From NCBI GenBank assembly GCA_009797885.1, contig WNKP01000003.1, forward strand, positions 124,001 through 188,000: a stretch of DNA of 64,000 nucleotides. Reading direction: 5' to 3'. The stretch is from Flavobacteriaceae bacterium GF1. GTDB lineage: Bacteria; Bacteroidota; Bacteroidia; Flavobacteriales; Flavobacteriaceae. Of the stretch, positions 8,362-17,739 are shown piece by piece (position 1 is the stretch's first letter; the number at the start of each line of letters is the position of its first letter). Made by a program: the position numbers and the translations under genes. The notes under the pieces are model-generated. The model saw nothing but the letters and a program-made list of their open reading frames with translations. It did not search any database and was not told the origin of the DNA.

Positions 8362-9090
8362 ATGAACATCATTTCCATGATACCTGCACGTTACCAAGCA
8401 TCCCGATTTCCCGCAAAACTAATGCAGGATTTGGGCGGGAAACCGGTAATCTTAAGGACCTATGAGGCGGCCGTTGGGACCAAGCTGTTCAATAAGGTAT
8501 ATGTAGTGACGGACAGCGCTGCAATCCATGATTTGATCAAGGCCAATGGAGGTCAGGTCATAATGAGCAAAGAGGAACACCAAAGTGGAAGTGACCGAAT
8601 TGCGGAGGCGGTAACCGATTTGGAGGTTGATGTGGTAGTAAATGTTCAGGGGGATGAACCTTTCATAGATAGGGAAAGCCTAACCAAGGTAATTCAGGTT
8701 TTTCATGAGGATGTAAACCAGGAAATAGATTTGGCCTCCTTGATGACCCCGATTACGGATTGGGATGAGATTTCCAATCCCAATACGGTAAAAGTAATTG
8801 TGAACAATAATAATTTTGCCCTTTATTTTTCGAGGTCACCCATACCGTATCCCCGCAATAAGGAGCTGGATACCCCATATTTTAAACACAAAGGAATTTA
8901 TGCCTTCAGAAAGCGCGCCTTAATGGATTTTAAGAAGTTGCCCATGTTGACATTGGAAGCCACGGAAAAAATTGAGGCCATTCGATTTTTGGAGTATGGG
9001 AAAAAAATAAAAATGGTTGAAACCAATGTAACCGGTGTTGAAATAGATACCCCGGAAGATTTGGAAAGAGCACGTAAGGAATGGAAATAG
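8362..9090 (+). CDS. kdsB: 3-deoxy-manno-octulosonate cytidylyltransferase (CMP-Kdo synthetase)
   Basis: The 242 aa enzyme activates Kdo (or a Kdo derivative) with CTP before transfer to lipid A. Family motifs are [15 protein letters not shown] at the N-terminus, VVTDS, the NVQGDEP nucleotide/Mg binding motif, SRSPIPYPR and [13 protein letters not shown] near the C-terminus. The ATG at 8362 gives the conserved start [10 protein letters not shown]; longer in-frame extensions to 8194 overlap DUF4126 and are rejected. It overlaps the HAD gene by 10 bp. Since kdnB follows two genes later, the natural substrate may be an 8-modified Kdo. Confidence 0.95.
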   Translation: MNIISMIPARYQASRFPAKLMQDLGGKPVILRTYEAAVGTKLFNKVYVVTDSAAIHDLIKANGGQVIMSKEEHQSGSDRIAEAVTDLEVDVVVNVQGDEPFIDRESLTKVIQVFHEDVNQEIDLASLMTPITDWDEISNPNTVKVIVNNNNFALYFSRSPIPYPRNKELDTPYFKHKGIYAFRKRALMDFKKLPMLTLEATEKIEAIRFLEYGKKIKMVETNVTGVEIDTPEDLERARKEWK

Positions 9091-9788
9091 GTTTTGAAAA
9101 CATTAAGGTAATCGGGTTTGATGCCGATGATACGCTTTGGGTCAATGAGACCTATTTCAGGGAAACGGAAGAGCGGTTTGCTGAACTTTTGGAGGGATAC
9201 GAAACCAAGAATAAAATAGACCAGGAGCTTTTTAAGATGGAAATGAAGAATCTGGATCTTTATGGGTATGGCATAAAAGGATTTATGCTGTCCATGATAG
9301 AATCCGCCTTGGATTTATCCAATGGTTCCATAGCCCAGCATACCATTTCGGACATCATAGGTTTAGGTAAAAAAATGATTGCACATCCCGTGGAGCTTTT
9401 GGATGGTGTGGAGGAGGTGCTGAAGGCCCTGGAAAAAAAATACCGTTTAATTGTCCTGACGAAGGGGGACTTATTGGACCAGGAACGTAAATTGGAAAAG
9501 TCCGGGCTTTCCCGTTATTTCCATCACGTGGAAGTGCTGAGCGATAAGAAGGAAGCGAATTATAAAAACCTTTTGGACCACTTGGAAATTCCCATTGAGT
9601 CCTTTTTAATGATTGGAAACTCCTTGAAGTCCGATGTTATCCCTATCTTGAATCTGGGGGGGAATGCCGTTCATGTTCCATTTCATACCACTTGGGCCCA
9701 TGAATTGGTATCGGAGGAAGAAGAGCGAACCAACAATCATTTAAAGCTAAATTCCATTAGGGATGTTTTGAAGTATTTAGAGTTGTGA
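9081..9788 (+). CDS. HAD-superfamily phosphatase
   Basis: The 235 aa protein is a haloacid dehalogenase-type hydrolase. Motif I is GFDADDTLW (nucleophile D15 with D17), motif II is VLTKGD, and motif III/IV is in the SDKKEANY to [10 protein letters not shown] region. A helical cap domain sits between motifs I and II, as in subclass C1 enzymes. The exact substrate cannot be read from sequence. Its placement between kdsB and kdnB (10 bp and 4 bp overlaps) suggests a role in Kdo or lipid A sugar-phosphate metabolism, but it could be a general phosphatase. Confidence 0.85.
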   Translation: MEIGFENIKVIGFDADDTLWVNETYFRETEERFAELLEGYETKNKIDQELFKMEMKNLDLYGYGIKGFMLSMIESALDLSNGSIAQHTISDIIGLGKKMIAHPVELLDGVEEVLKALEKKYRLIVLTKGDLLDQERKLEKSGLSRYFHHVEVLSDKKEANYKNLLDHLEIPIESFLMIGNSLKSDVIPILNLGGNAVHVPFHTTWAHELVSEEEERTNNHLKLNSIRDVLKYLEL

Positions 9789-10915
9789 TGAAGGAACAAA
9801 AACATATGCAAACCAAAGCCCCCATGCAAAGACCAAAAACGTCTTACAAGAATTTCCCTATGGTGCCAAGGGTGGTTTATGGAAGGGGAAGTTTTGGACA
9901 GCTCGGTGATATTTTATTACCGAAACGAAGAAACGCTGAGGCTCCCTTTATTTTTTTAGTGGATGATTTTTTTGAAGGTTCAGTTTTGGAACAGCGCATA
10001 CCTTGGCTTTTTAACGATCAAATCATTTTTATTTCTGCAGATGAGGAACCAAAAACGCAACAGGTTGATGCCCTGGTCCAAAAAATAAAAGATGATTTTG
10101 GGGAAATGCCTTCAGGAATTGTTGGGATTGGAGGTGGGACACTTTTGGATTTGGCCAAAGCAGTGGCGATAATGATGAACAATCCTGGCCCTTCGTCCAA
10201 TTACCAGGGATGGGACTTGGTCAAAAAGCCTGCATTGTACCATATTGGGATTCCTACCATAAGCGGAACGGGGGCAGAGGTTTCCAGAACGGCAGTTTTG
10301 TTGGGACCAGAAAAAAAACTGGGAATCAATTCGGATTATACGACCTACGATCAAGTGGTGTTGGATTCGGATTTGTTGTCCACGGTACCAAAAGAACAAT
10401 GGTTTTACACCGGGATGGATTGCTTTATCCATTGTGTGGAATCGCTCAATGGGACCTATTTAAATGCCTTTAGCCAGAGTTATGGGGAAAAGGCGCTGAG
10501 TTTATGCAAAGAAGTGTTTTTAGGGGATTTACCCCAAAAAGAATCCGAAGACAAATTAATGATGGCTTCTTGGCATGGAGGTATGAGTATTGCGTATTCC
10601 CAAGTGGGGATAGCCCATGCCATGAGTTATGGACTTTCCTATCTTCTGGGAACCAAACACGGTATAGGCAATTGTCTGGTGTTTCAACATTTGGATAGGT
10701 ATTATCCCAAAGGAGTGAAGCTATTCAATGAGATGAAGGAAAAACATGGGATTCAGCTTCCAGAAAATGTTTGTGCCGATCTTACCTCTTCCGATTTGGA
10801 GCTCATGGCACAAATTTCCCTATCTATGGAGCCCCTATGGGAAAACGCCCTGGGAAGGGATTGGAAAAAACATATTGATATGGATGGTCTACTTTCCATT
10901 TACCAAAAGATTTAG
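9785..10915 (+). CDS. kdnB: iron-containing alcohol dehydrogenase, Kdo 8-oxidase KdnB
   Basis: The 376 aa protein belongs to the iron-dependent alcohol dehydrogenase family and closely resembles KdnB, which oxidises C8 of Kdo as the first step to 8-amino-Kdo in Shewanella LPS. Visible are GRGSFGQL, VGIGGGTLLDLAKA (NAD binding), PTISGTGAEVSRT, GMDCFIHCVES and the metal-ligand histidines in SQVGIAHAMSYGL and LGTKHGIGN. The resemblance to KdnB runs along the whole length, including the YQGWDLVK segment. The partner aminotransferase KdnA is not in the window. It overlaps the HAD gene by 4 bp and ends directly at the acyltransferase start. Confidence 0.85.
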   Translation: MMKEQKHMQTKAPMQRPKTSYKNFPMVPRVVYGRGSFGQLGDILLPKRRNAEAPFIFLVDDFFEGSVLEQRIPWLFNDQIIFISADEEPKTQQVDALVQKIKDDFGEMPSGIVGIGGGTLLDLAKAVAIMMNNPGPSSNYQGWDLVKKPALYHIGIPTISGTGAEVSRTAVLLGPEKKLGINSDYTTYDQVVLDSDLLSTVPKEQWFYTGMDCFIHCVESLNGTYLNAFSQSYGEKALSLCKEVFLGDLPQKESEDKLMMASWHGGMSIAYSQVGIAHAMSYGLSYLLGTKHGIGNCLVFQHLDRYYPKGVKLFNEMKEKHGIQLPENVCADLTSSDLELMAQISLSMEPLWENALGRDWKKHIDMDGLLSIYQKI

Positions 10916-11461
10916 ATGCTGCACTTCATCGCTAAGTTCATCTTTTTTAAGGTGATGAAATGGAAGTTGGAAGGAACTTTTCCAAATCTGGATAAGTGCG
11001 TTGTCATTGTCATTCCCCACACCCATTGGTTGGACTTCCCATTGGGGGTAATTGTCCGTAAGGTGGTGAACAAGGAAATTCACTATGTTGGAAAAAAAGG
11101 GCTGTTCAAAGCCCCTTACGGTTGGTTCTTTAGATGGTTGGGAGGGGCCCCGGTAGATCGCTCCCAGAAGCAAAATATGGTGGATGCCGTCGCCCAGGTT
11201 TTTGAAGAAAGGGAGGTTTTCCGATTTGCGCTGGCGCCAGAAGGTACCCGAAAGAAAGTGAGTGCGCTAAAAACAGGGTTTTACTATATCGCTAAAAAAA
11301 GCAATGTACCCATTGTTATGGTCGCTTTCGATTTTGGAAAAAAACAGGTGAAAATATCGGAGCCGCTATGGACAAGTGACGATATCAACAAAGACTTTAG
11401 GAAGGTGAGGGAATTTTTCAAAGGGGTAAAAGGAAAAATTCCGGAATACAGTTTTGGATAA
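10916..11461 (+). CDS. PlsC-like 1-acyl-glycerol-phosphate acyltransferase
   Basis: The 181 aa protein has the two hallmark motifs of the PlsC/LPLAT family: PHTHWLDFPL (HX4D catalytic motif, about residues 34-40) and LAPEGTRKK (about residues 104-112). It is shorter than typical PlsC and has a single N-terminal hydrophobic patch, so it is probably a peripheral membrane acyltransferase. The start ATG lies immediately after the kdnB stop, so it is the last gene of the kdsB cluster. It could acylate a phospholipid or a lipid A related precursor; sequence does not decide. Confidence 0.85.
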   Translation: MLHFIAKFIFFKVMKWKLEGTFPNLDKCVVIVIPHTHWLDFPLGVIVRKVVNKEIHYVGKKGLFKAPYGWFFRWLGGAPVDRSQKQNMVDAVAQVFEEREVFRFALAPEGTRKKVSALKTGFYYIAKKSNVPIVMVAFDFGKKQVKISEPLWTSDDINKDFRKVREFFKGVKGKIPEYSFG

Positions 11462-11472
11462 GCTTTTAGTTT

Positions 11473-11535
11473 CCATCAACCATCAACCATCAACCATCAA
11501 CCATCAACCATCAACCGTCAACCAACAACCATCAA
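11473..11535. repeat. heptanucleotide tandem repeat (CCATCAA) x9
   Basis: Nine head-to-tail 7 bp units: six exact CCATCAA, then CCGTCAA, CCAACAA and one more exact unit. It occupies the gap between the convergent acyltransferase and the secreted protein gene. There is no coding role. Confidence 0.95.
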
Positions 11536-11543
11536 CCTTAGCG

Positions 11544-12047
11544 CTACGTCTTTTTTAAAATCTTGGGTGCTTTCTGGCTTTCCTTTTTTTCGGTATTTCC
11601 CGGAAAAACCAAATTGGTGCTCGAATAACTTTTACCAAATGTAATTGCGGCCGCATAGACCTGTTGAATGGCATCTATGACCTGAGCTTCGCTCAATTCT
11701 TTGAGGGGATGGGTGTAAACGGACCAAATTATCTCATCACTTAACGCATATTTCACATCCAATACGGAATGAAAATTGGCAACCAGGGCATTTAACAGCT
11801 CTTCCTCCCCAAGTTTCTCCCGTTCCACAATAGGTGAAATGATACGCATACGATTGGCACCCTCATCATAAACACAAATAAGCATGGCATCATTAAATAA
11901 GAATCGGATGGAATTTCCTTGAACACTGACCGTATCTGCTTCTGCTTGGATAATGTCTAAAAGTTTTTCCGAGTTCATCCCTTGGGCAGATGCTTCAAAA
12001 ATTGAAAATAGAAACAGAAGTGCTAGGGTTATGCGATACATGGTCAT
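11544..12047 (-). CDS. secreted hypothetical protein
   Basis: A 167 aa protein with a clear signal peptide (MTMYRITLALLFLFSIFEASAQ, cleavage after about residue 22). The mature part is alpha/beta with no motif I recognise: it contains IRFLFNDAMLICVYDEGANRMRIISP and a segment resembling the YbjN/T3SS-chaperone-like folds, but that is only an impression. The lysine-rich tail KKESQKAPKILKKT is probably disordered. It is convergent with the acyltransferase, separated by the CCATCAA repeat, and has no operon partner. Confidence 0.7.
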   Translation of the reverse strand: MTMYRITLALLFLFSIFEASAQGMNSEKLLDIIQAEADTVSVQGNSIRFLFNDAMLICVYDEGANRMRIISPIVEREKLGEEELLNALVANFHSVLDVKYALSDEIIWSVYTHPLKELSEAQVIDAIQQVYAAAITFGKSYSSTNLVFPGNTEKKESQKAPKILKKT

Positions 12048-12194
12048 GCTTTTTTGCTTAGTCGGGAGGCAAGTACCATTGTTTACATGGAGTAGGGAAT
12101 TATTTTCAAATAGAGCTGTTCGGGAAAGCCAGGAAACCAGTTGTTAAACATTATTTGAAGGAGAATACACACCACATTTTGGTCTCAAAAAAAA

Positions 12195-12905
12195 TCATTC
12201 CTTCATCGTGTGGTAGACGTTCTGCACATCGTCGTCTTCCTCAATTTTCTCCAGTAACTTCTCTACATCGGCCACCTGTTCTGCATTGAGTTCCTTGGTC
12301 ACTTGGGGAATGCGTTCAAAACCAGAGGATAGGATTTCTATTTCGCGGGCTTCCAATTCCTTTTGGATATCGCCAAAACTTTCAAAAGGGGCATAGATCA
12401 ATAGACCGTCATCATCTACAAATACCTCTTCGGCCCCAAAATCTATCATTTCCAATTCCAGTTCCTCTGGATCAATTCCTTCACCGTTAATTCTAAAATT
12501 ACAGCTATGGTCAAACATAAACTCAACCGAACCGGAAGTGCCCAAGCTTCCATTGCACTTGTTAAAGTAGCTTCTGATATTGGCAACGGTCCTGGTATTG
12601 TTGTCCGTTGCGGTTTCTATAAGAATGGCGATACCGTGGGGGGCATACCCTTCAAAAAGGACTTCCTTATAATCGCCCTGGGATTTATCTGAGGCGCGTT
12701 TAATGGCCCGTTCAATATTATCCTTGGGCATATTTACGGCCTTGGCATTTTGAATCACCGCCCTTAGCCGGGAATTGGCATCCGGGTCAGGACCCCCTTC
12801 CTTTACTGCCATTACAATGTCTTTCCCAATTCTGGTAAATGCCTTGGACATAGCGGCCCAACGCTTCATTTTTCGTGCTTTTCTAAATTCAAAAGCTCTA
12901 CCCAT
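12195..12905 (-). CDS. YebC/PmpR family protein
   Basis: The 236 aa protein belongs to the YebC family, described either as DNA-binding regulators (PmpR) or as a ribosome-associated factor for difficult proline stretches (YebC/TACO1). The family signature is complete: MGRAFEFRKARKMKRW at the start, KGGPDP-like EGGPDPDANSRLR, NMPKDNIERAIKRA, EGYAPHGIAILIE and TDNNTRTVANIR. Length is normal. It is the last gene of a reverse run starting at gcvT, with a 92 bp gap after the pterin dehydratase gene. Confidence 0.92.
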   Translation of the reverse strand: MGRAFEFRKARKMKRWAAMSKAFTRIGKDIVMAVKEGGPDPDANSRLRAVIQNAKAVNMPKDNIERAIKRASDKSQGDYKEVLFEGYAPHGIAILIETATDNNTRTVANIRSYFNKCNGSLGTSGSVEFMFDHSCNFRINGEGIDPEELELEMIDFGAEEVFVDDDGLLIYAPFESFGDIQKELEAREIEILSSGFERIPQVTKELNAEQVADVEKLLEKIEEDDDVQNVYHTMKE

Positions 12906-12997
12906 ATCCTAATTCGATTTTATCTGGAACTCATTCCAAAAAGTTTAAATGAGTTCCTGGTCAAATTTAACAAAACCCATCTTTGTCGCACAACTCT

Positions 12998-13285
12998 TTA
13001 GTGCTCCTTTAGAATTTGTTCAATGGTCGTGGCCAATTCAATATCGTTTGTGGTAATGCCATCCGCATCATGGGTATTTAAACGAATGGTAAGGGAATTG
13101 TAAACGTTTTCCCAGTTGGGATGGTGATTCTGGGCTTCACACTCAAAAGCCACTCGGACCATAAAACCAAAAGCTTCCTTGAAATCTTTAAACTTAAAGG
13201 ATTTGACAATAAAACCGTTGTCCAGTTTCCATCCCTTTAAGGCTGTAAGTGCAGAAATGATCTGTTGTTCATTAAGTTTTTCCAT
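12998..13285 (-). CDS. 4a-hydroxytetrahydrobiopterin dehydratase
   Basis: The 95 aa protein is a pterin-4a-carbinolamine dehydratase (PCD/DCoH family), recycling tetrahydrobiopterin after aromatic amino acid hydroxylation. The signature EAQNHHPNWENVYNSLTI (the E-x3-H-H-P-x-W motif) and NTHDADGIT are present. Size is standard. It lies 18 bp downstream of the SDR gene and is probably co-transcribed with it. No phenylalanine hydroxylase is in the window. Confidence 0.92.
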   Translation of the reverse strand: MEKLNEQQIISALTALKGWKLDNGFIVKSFKFKDFKEAFGFMVRVAFECEAQNHHPNWENVYNSLTIRLNTHDADGITTNDIELATTIEQILKEH

Positions 13286-13303
13286 GAACTAAATTTAAGG
13301 AAT

Positions 13304-14125
13304 TCATTCCACCGATAGGTGATGGTCTACCACTTCCTGATATGAAAACCTTAGATTTTTGGGAAGGGTATTGGATTTGGGAAGTGCTGCAAGATATCTA
13401 TCATCATTGGTAGTGAACACCTTTTTAAGAACAGGATGGTAATTTCCGATTCTTTTGATCACTTCCTTTATAAAATCTTCATGATGCACCAAATCCGTAC
13501 TGCCCAAATGGTAAATCCCCTTTTTGTTCCTGTTGATCAGGTAATGGATTTGTTGGGTTAGGCGGTCATCGGTGGTCACATTGATGATAAGGTTTGGAAA
13601 TACTTCTATGGGTTCATTGGCATCCAAAAGGGTTTTGATTTCCTTGAGACGTGGGGATGCATTTCCAAATACCATGGGCACGCGCAGGATTCCTATTTTT
13701 TCTTCGGGCATCCGAAGCATCATATTCTCAATCCTGATTTTCAGTTTTCCATAGATGCTTTCCGATAGGGTTTTGTCGAACTCATAGGAAGGATATTTAC
13801 TATAGGCATCAAATACATTGGCCGAAGAGAGAAAATAAAGGCGGCATTTATTTTTTGCCAGGTATTCCATTAAATGGATGTGCGCTTGAATTTGACCAGA
13901 AAAATTCCCTCTCAATGAAGAGATGATCACGTCTGGTCGAATTCTTTCCACCACCCGATAAATGTCATCTTCATTTAAATCATACCTGAAGAACTGACTG
14001 TTTGCGGCAAAAGCCGTATTGGAACAATAGGTGCCGTAGGTGTCAAAATAATTGCACAGTTCCTTATAAATGGCATTTCCTATAAATCCACTTGCCCCTA
14101 GGATAAGAATCTTGTTTTTCTTCAA
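13304..14125 (-). CDS. NAD-dependent epimerase/reductase (extended SDR, RmlD-like)
   Basis: The 273 aa protein begins with a Rossmann nucleotide motif, ILGASGFIGNAIY (GxxGxxG), and has a YxxxK-type catalytic pair in IYGKLKIRIENM. RPDVIISSLRGNFSGQIQ and FLSSANVFDAY match the dTDP-4-dehydrorhamnose reductase subgroup of extended SDRs. The substrate is not clear and no other sugar nucleotide genes adjoin it. The start overlaps the end of glsA by 4 bp, so the two are translated together. Confidence 0.8.
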   Translation of the reverse strand: MKKNKILILGASGFIGNAIYKELCNYFDTYGTYCSNTAFAANSQFFRYDLNEDDIYRVVERIRPDVIISSLRGNFSGQIQAHIHLMEYLAKNKCRLYFLSSANVFDAYSKYPSYEFDKTLSESIYGKLKIRIENMMLRMPEEKIGILRVPMVFGNASPRLKEIKTLLDANEPIEVFPNLIINVTTDDRLTQQIHYLINRNKKGIYHLGSTDLVHHEDFIKEVIKRIGNYHPVLKKVFTTNDDRYLAALPKSNTLPKNLRFSYQEVVDHHLSVE

Positions 14126-15033
14126 AATACGGATAATCCTGTTTTAGTCGTGAATTTTTCCAAGGCTTCCATTCCAAGTTTTGAATTTCCCTTTGCATTC
14201 AATCCCGGTGACCAGGTAGCCATACAGAATTTCTCGGGCAAAAGTGCTACAATTCCTCCCCCAACCCCACTTTTTCCAGGTAGGCCTACTTCAAAAGCAA
14301 ACTCGCCAGCTTCATCATAAAACCCACAGGTGAGCATTAAGGCATTAACACGTTTTACCTGGGCCAAACTCAAATAAGGATTGTTTTGCAGGCATTTTCC
14401 GCGGTTAGCGAATATATAAAACACCTTTACCAATTGCTGGCAGGACATGCTCAGGGCGCACTGGTAAAAGTAGAAATCCAAAACTTCTTCCACATCGTTT
14501 TTCAGGTTTCCATACGATTTGATAAGATAGGCGGCGGCATAATTCTTAAAACCGGTCCGTTTTTCGGATTGTGCCACCTGTTCATCATAGGCTATACCCG
14601 GGTCATTTGCAATTTTTCTTACGTAATGAAGGAACTCCTTTTTGGGATGCTGCAACTGTGATACCAAAATATCCGATACTACTATGGCACCGGCATTGAT
14701 CAACGGGTTTCTAGGAATCCCATTTTCCTGTTCCAATAGGGAAAGATGATTGAACGGGTCACCGGAAGGCTCTACGTCAACGCGTTTCCATAAGTCGTCT
14801 CCCAACAGTTTAAATGCCAAGGAGAGCGCAAGTACTTTGGAAATGCTCTGTATGGAAAATTGCTCATGCGTGTCCCCGGATTCAAAGAGGTGTCCCTGTT
14901 CATCCAATAGGGAAATCCCAAATTTTTGGTCACTAATTTTTGACAATTCCGGAATGTAGTTTGCCACTTCACCACGTTCTTTACTTTTGGAAGCTTCCGA
15001 TGAAATGGTATCCAGAATTTTTTGGTATGGCAT
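14122..15033 (-). CDS. glsA: glutaminase
   Basis: The 303 aa protein is a serine-dependent glutaminase that hydrolyses L-glutamine to glutamate and ammonia. The beta-lactamase-like active site is visible: FSIQSISKVLAL with the Ser-x-x-Lys pair, NPLINAGAIVV, and near the C-terminus GLPGKSGVGGGIVALLP. Length is normal for the single-domain bacterial enzyme. It starts directly at the gcvT stop, and overlaps the following SDR gene by 4 bp. Confidence 0.93.
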   Translation of the reverse strand: MPYQKILDTISSEASKSKERGEVANYIPELSKISDQKFGISLLDEQGHLFESGDTHEQFSIQSISKVLALSLAFKLLGDDLWKRVDVEPSGDPFNHLSLLEQENGIPRNPLINAGAIVVSDILVSQLQHPKKEFLHYVRKIANDPGIAYDEQVAQSEKRTGFKNYAAAYLIKSYGNLKNDVEEVLDFYFYQCALSMSCQQLVKVFYIFANRGKCLQNNPYLSLAQVKRVNALMLTCGFYDEAGEFAFEVGLPGKSGVGGGIVALLPEKFCMATWSPGLNAKGNSKLGMEALEKFTTKTGLSVF

Positions 15034-16122
15034 CTAGGTGGCTTTGTAAAAAGGAGGTTTTACAACAGTGGCGGGAATCCTGTTTTTCCGTATTTGAATA
15101 TGGATTTTACTACCCACATCGGCAAGGACCATGGGTACATAGCCCAATCCAATCCCTTTGCCCAGGGAAGGGGACATGGTACCGGAAGTGACTTGCCCTA
15201 TCTTTTTACCTTGACTGTCCACAATATCATAGCCATTCCTTGGAATCCCTTTTTCATCCAATTCAAAACCTACTAATTTGCGTTCCCGGGTTCTTTTTTT
15301 CTCATCTTCCAGTGCTTTGGAATTGACAAACTCCTTGGTGAATTTGGTAATCCAACCCAATCCCGCTTCAAAGGGAGAGGTAGTATCGTCGATATCGTTT
15401 CCATAAAGGCAATAGCCCATTTCCAAACGTAGGGTATCCCTTGCCGCCAAGCCAATGGGTTTGATGCCGAATTGTTGCCCGGCCTCAAAAACCTTATCCC
15501 AAATCTGTTGTACTTCGGAATTCTTGCAATAGATTTCAAAACCACCAGATCCGGTATACCCCGTAGCGGAAATAATAACATGTTCCACTCCTGCAAAATC
15601 CCCCACCACAAAGTTGTAGAATTTAATGGCGGATAAATCGTGTGAGGACAAGGCTTGCATGGCTTCCACCGCTTTAGGTCCTTGGATGGCCAAAAGGGAG
15701 TAATTATCGGAAATGTTTCTCATTTCAGCTCCAATATCCGTATTATACTTGGCGATATGTGCCCAATCCTTTTCAATATTGGATGCGTTTACGACCAAAA
15801 GATAGGTCTCTTCTTTTACGCGATATACAATTAGGTCGTCCACTATACCACCGGTTTCGTTGGGCATACAGCTATATTGGGCTTTTCCCACTGTCAGTTT
15901 TGAAGCATCATTGGAGGTTACTTTTTGGATGAGTTTCAATGCATGGGGACCTTCAATTAAAAACTCCCCCATATGGGATACATCAAAAACCCCAACCCCT
16001 TTACGTACGGTTTCATGTTCACTATTGACACCTTCATAGGAAACGGGCATGTTATATCCCGCAAAAGGCACCATTTTGGCCCCAAGGGCAATATGGGTCT
16101 CAGTGAGCGCAGTAGTCTTCAT
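15034..16122 (-). CDS. gcvT: aminomethyltransferase (glycine cleavage T protein)
   Basis: The 362 aa protein transfers the methylene group from the aminomethyl-lipoyl H protein to tetrahydrofolate. Motifs include [26 protein letters not shown], the catalytic aspartate region [20 protein letters not shown] and [14 protein letters not shown], and a C-terminal GYVP. Length is normal. It is the first gene of the run gcvT, glsA, SDR, pterin dehydratase, yebC on the minus strand. No glycine riboswitch was seen in the short upstream gap. The other gcv genes are not here. Confidence 0.95.
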   Translation of the reverse strand: MKTTALTETHIALGAKMVPFAGYNMPVSYEGVNSEHETVRKGVGVFDVSHMGEFLIEGPHALKLIQKVTSNDASKLTVGKAQYSCMPNETGGIVDDLIVYRVKEETYLLVVNASNIEKDWAHIAKYNTDIGAEMRNISDNYSLLAIQGPKAVEAMQALSSHDLSAIKFYNFVVGDFAGVEHVIISATGYTGSGGFEIYCKNSEVQQIWDKVFEAGQQFGIKPIGLAARDTLRLEMGYCLYGNDIDDTTSPFEAGLGWITKFTKEFVNSKALEDEKKRTRERKLVGFELDEKGIPRNGYDIVDSQGKKIGQVTSGTMSPSLGKGIGLGYVPMVLADVGSKIHIQIRKNRIPATVVKPPFYKAT

Positions 16123-16219
16123 TCGTTTCGTTTAATTCTAGATAAAAATATCGAATAATTATATGGTACTGCACATTTCATCACCTGGTTTTTAACAAAG
16201 TGGTGTTGCTATTTTTATT

Positions 16220-16430
16220 TAGCGCCTGCTTAGGAATTTGTCAATTGTTTTCTTATGTCCTTTTTAACTAGCCCTTATGCTGGTTTGCACGGCACATTGT
16301 TAAAATTTTATAACTATGGCTATGCCTTTCCATCGCACCGGCTCGCCCATAGCTTTCGCTATGTCGTTCCTCGTTCCGCACTAAAAATGGCCGGTAACAA
16401 TTCCAATCACAAATCCCTAAGCAGGCGCTA
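16220..16430. mobile_element. MITE-like element with 20 bp terminal inverted repeats
   Basis: The left end TAGCGCCTGCTTAGGAATTT (16220-16239) and the right end (16411-16430) are inverted copies with one mismatch. The 211 bp between contain a further palindromic region (CATAGCTTTCGCTATG) and no gene; a short plus-strand open frame inside it looks spurious. The right end lies 5 bp past the thrC stop codon. It has no transposase and looks like a non-autonomous element or a REP-type repeat. Confidence 0.8.
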
Positions 16431-16435
16431 CGGAA

Positions 16436-17734
16436 TTACTTGTTTTTTGTGAGGTGATTTTTTAAATCCTCATAATTGTGGATGGCAATGGCTATTTTTT
16501 CCCTGCCCATCACTTTTTGAATTTGAGGAGGAATGGCGGGTGATACCCCTATGGTGTCCTTAACAACAGGTAGGAATTTAATGGGGTGCGCGGTCTCCAA
16601 AAGGATACCGTGCCAATTGGGATGGTCTTTTAAGTACCTTTTTAAGCCCAAATACCCAACAGCGCCATGGGGGTCCATAACATATCCCTTGTTTTCATAA
16701 ACGGATTTCATTATCGACTTGGTTTCACGGTCTGAAAAGGAGTAGGCCGAAAGGGATTCGGATAGCGCATCGAAATCATTGTTGAACAATTGTTGAATTC
16801 TGATAAAATTACTGGGATCCCCTACATCCATTGCATTCGAGATCGTGGAAATGGACGGTTTTGGTTCATAGGCTCCATTTTTCATGAAGTTGGGTACCAC
16901 ATCGTTGCTATTGGTGGCCGCAACAAAGTGCTTTGCGGGCATCCCCAGTTTTTGGGCCACCAGTCCCGCACAAATGTTCCCAAAATTTCCAGAAGGCACC
17001 GAAAACACCAATTCTTCACCAAGGCTTTTCACTTGTTGGTAGGCAAACAAATAATAAAAGAGTTGGGGCAACCACCTTGCCACATTAATGCTGTTTGCTG
17101 AGGTAAGCTTTTGTTGTCCGGTAATTTCCTTATCCAAAAAGGCTCTTTTGACCATTCGCTGGCAATCATCAAAAGTTCCGGAAACTTCCAGGGCCGTAAT
17201 GTTCTGTCCCAGGGTGGTCAACTGTTTTTCCTGAATTTCACTGACCTTTCCGCTCGGATAAAGAATAACTACCTGAACACCCTCGACCCCTAAAAAACCA
17301 TTGGCCACAGCACCACCGGTATCCCCTGAGGTGGCTACCAAAATCGTCACGCTTTCTTCACTACCCTCAAAAAAGTGCCCCAAACAATTGGCCATAAATC
17401 GCGCCCCCACATCCTTAAAGGCCATGGTAGGCCCATGAAAAAGTTCCAAAACAGAAACCTTCTCCTCAATTTTTATGAGGGGAAAATCAAAATCCAGTGT
17501 ATTGGAAATGATTTTCTCCAATTCATTGTCCGGGATATCCTTTTGGACAAACTGTCGTATTGCCCTAAATGCCATTTGTTGATGGGACAAAGAAGCAATG
17601 TCCTCAAAAAAGGAAGGGGGCAGTGGATTGATCTCTTGGGGAAAATAAAGCCCCTTATCAGGTGCTATTCCCGCGATTACGGCATCCTTAAAAGAAACTT
17701 TGTGCGTTGGATCGTTTAAACTGAAAAATTCCAT
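16436..17734 (-). CDS. thrC: threonine synthase
   Basis: The 432 aa PLP enzyme converts O-phosphohomoserine to threonine. The PLP lysine lies in FHGPTMAFKDVGARF (about residue 108), followed by ATSGDTGGAVANG (phosphate-binding loop) and SVPSGNFGN. Length fits the bacterial long form. It is last in the thrA-thrB-thrC operon, 5 bp after thrB, and its 3' end abuts the inverted-repeat element at 16220-16430. Confidence 0.96.
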   Translation of the reverse strand: MEFFSLNDPTHKVSFKDAVIAGIAPDKGLYFPQEINPLPPSFFEDIASLSHQQMAFRAIRQFVQKDIPDNELEKIISNTLDFDFPLIKIEEKVSVLELFHGPTMAFKDVGARFMANCLGHFFEGSEESVTILVATSGDTGGAVANGFLGVEGVQVVILYPSGKVSEIQEKQLTTLGQNITALEVSGTFDDCQRMVKRAFLDKEITGQQKLTSANSINVARWLPQLFYYLFAYQQVKSLGEELVFSVPSGNFGNICAGLVAQKLGMPAKHFVAATNSNDVVPNFMKNGAYEPKPSISTISNAMDVGDPSNFIRIQQLFNNDFDALSESLSAYSFSDRETKSIMKSVYENKGYVMDPHGAVGYLGLKRYLKDHPNWHGILLETAHPIKFLPVVKDTIGVSPAIPPQIQKVMGREKIAIAIHNYEDLKNHLTKNK

Positions 17735-17739
17735 ACTAT

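Noticed and set aside
16255-16452. 65 aa frame in the MITE-like element
   Set aside because: Lies within the inverted-repeat element and runs into the thrC end; likely spurious.
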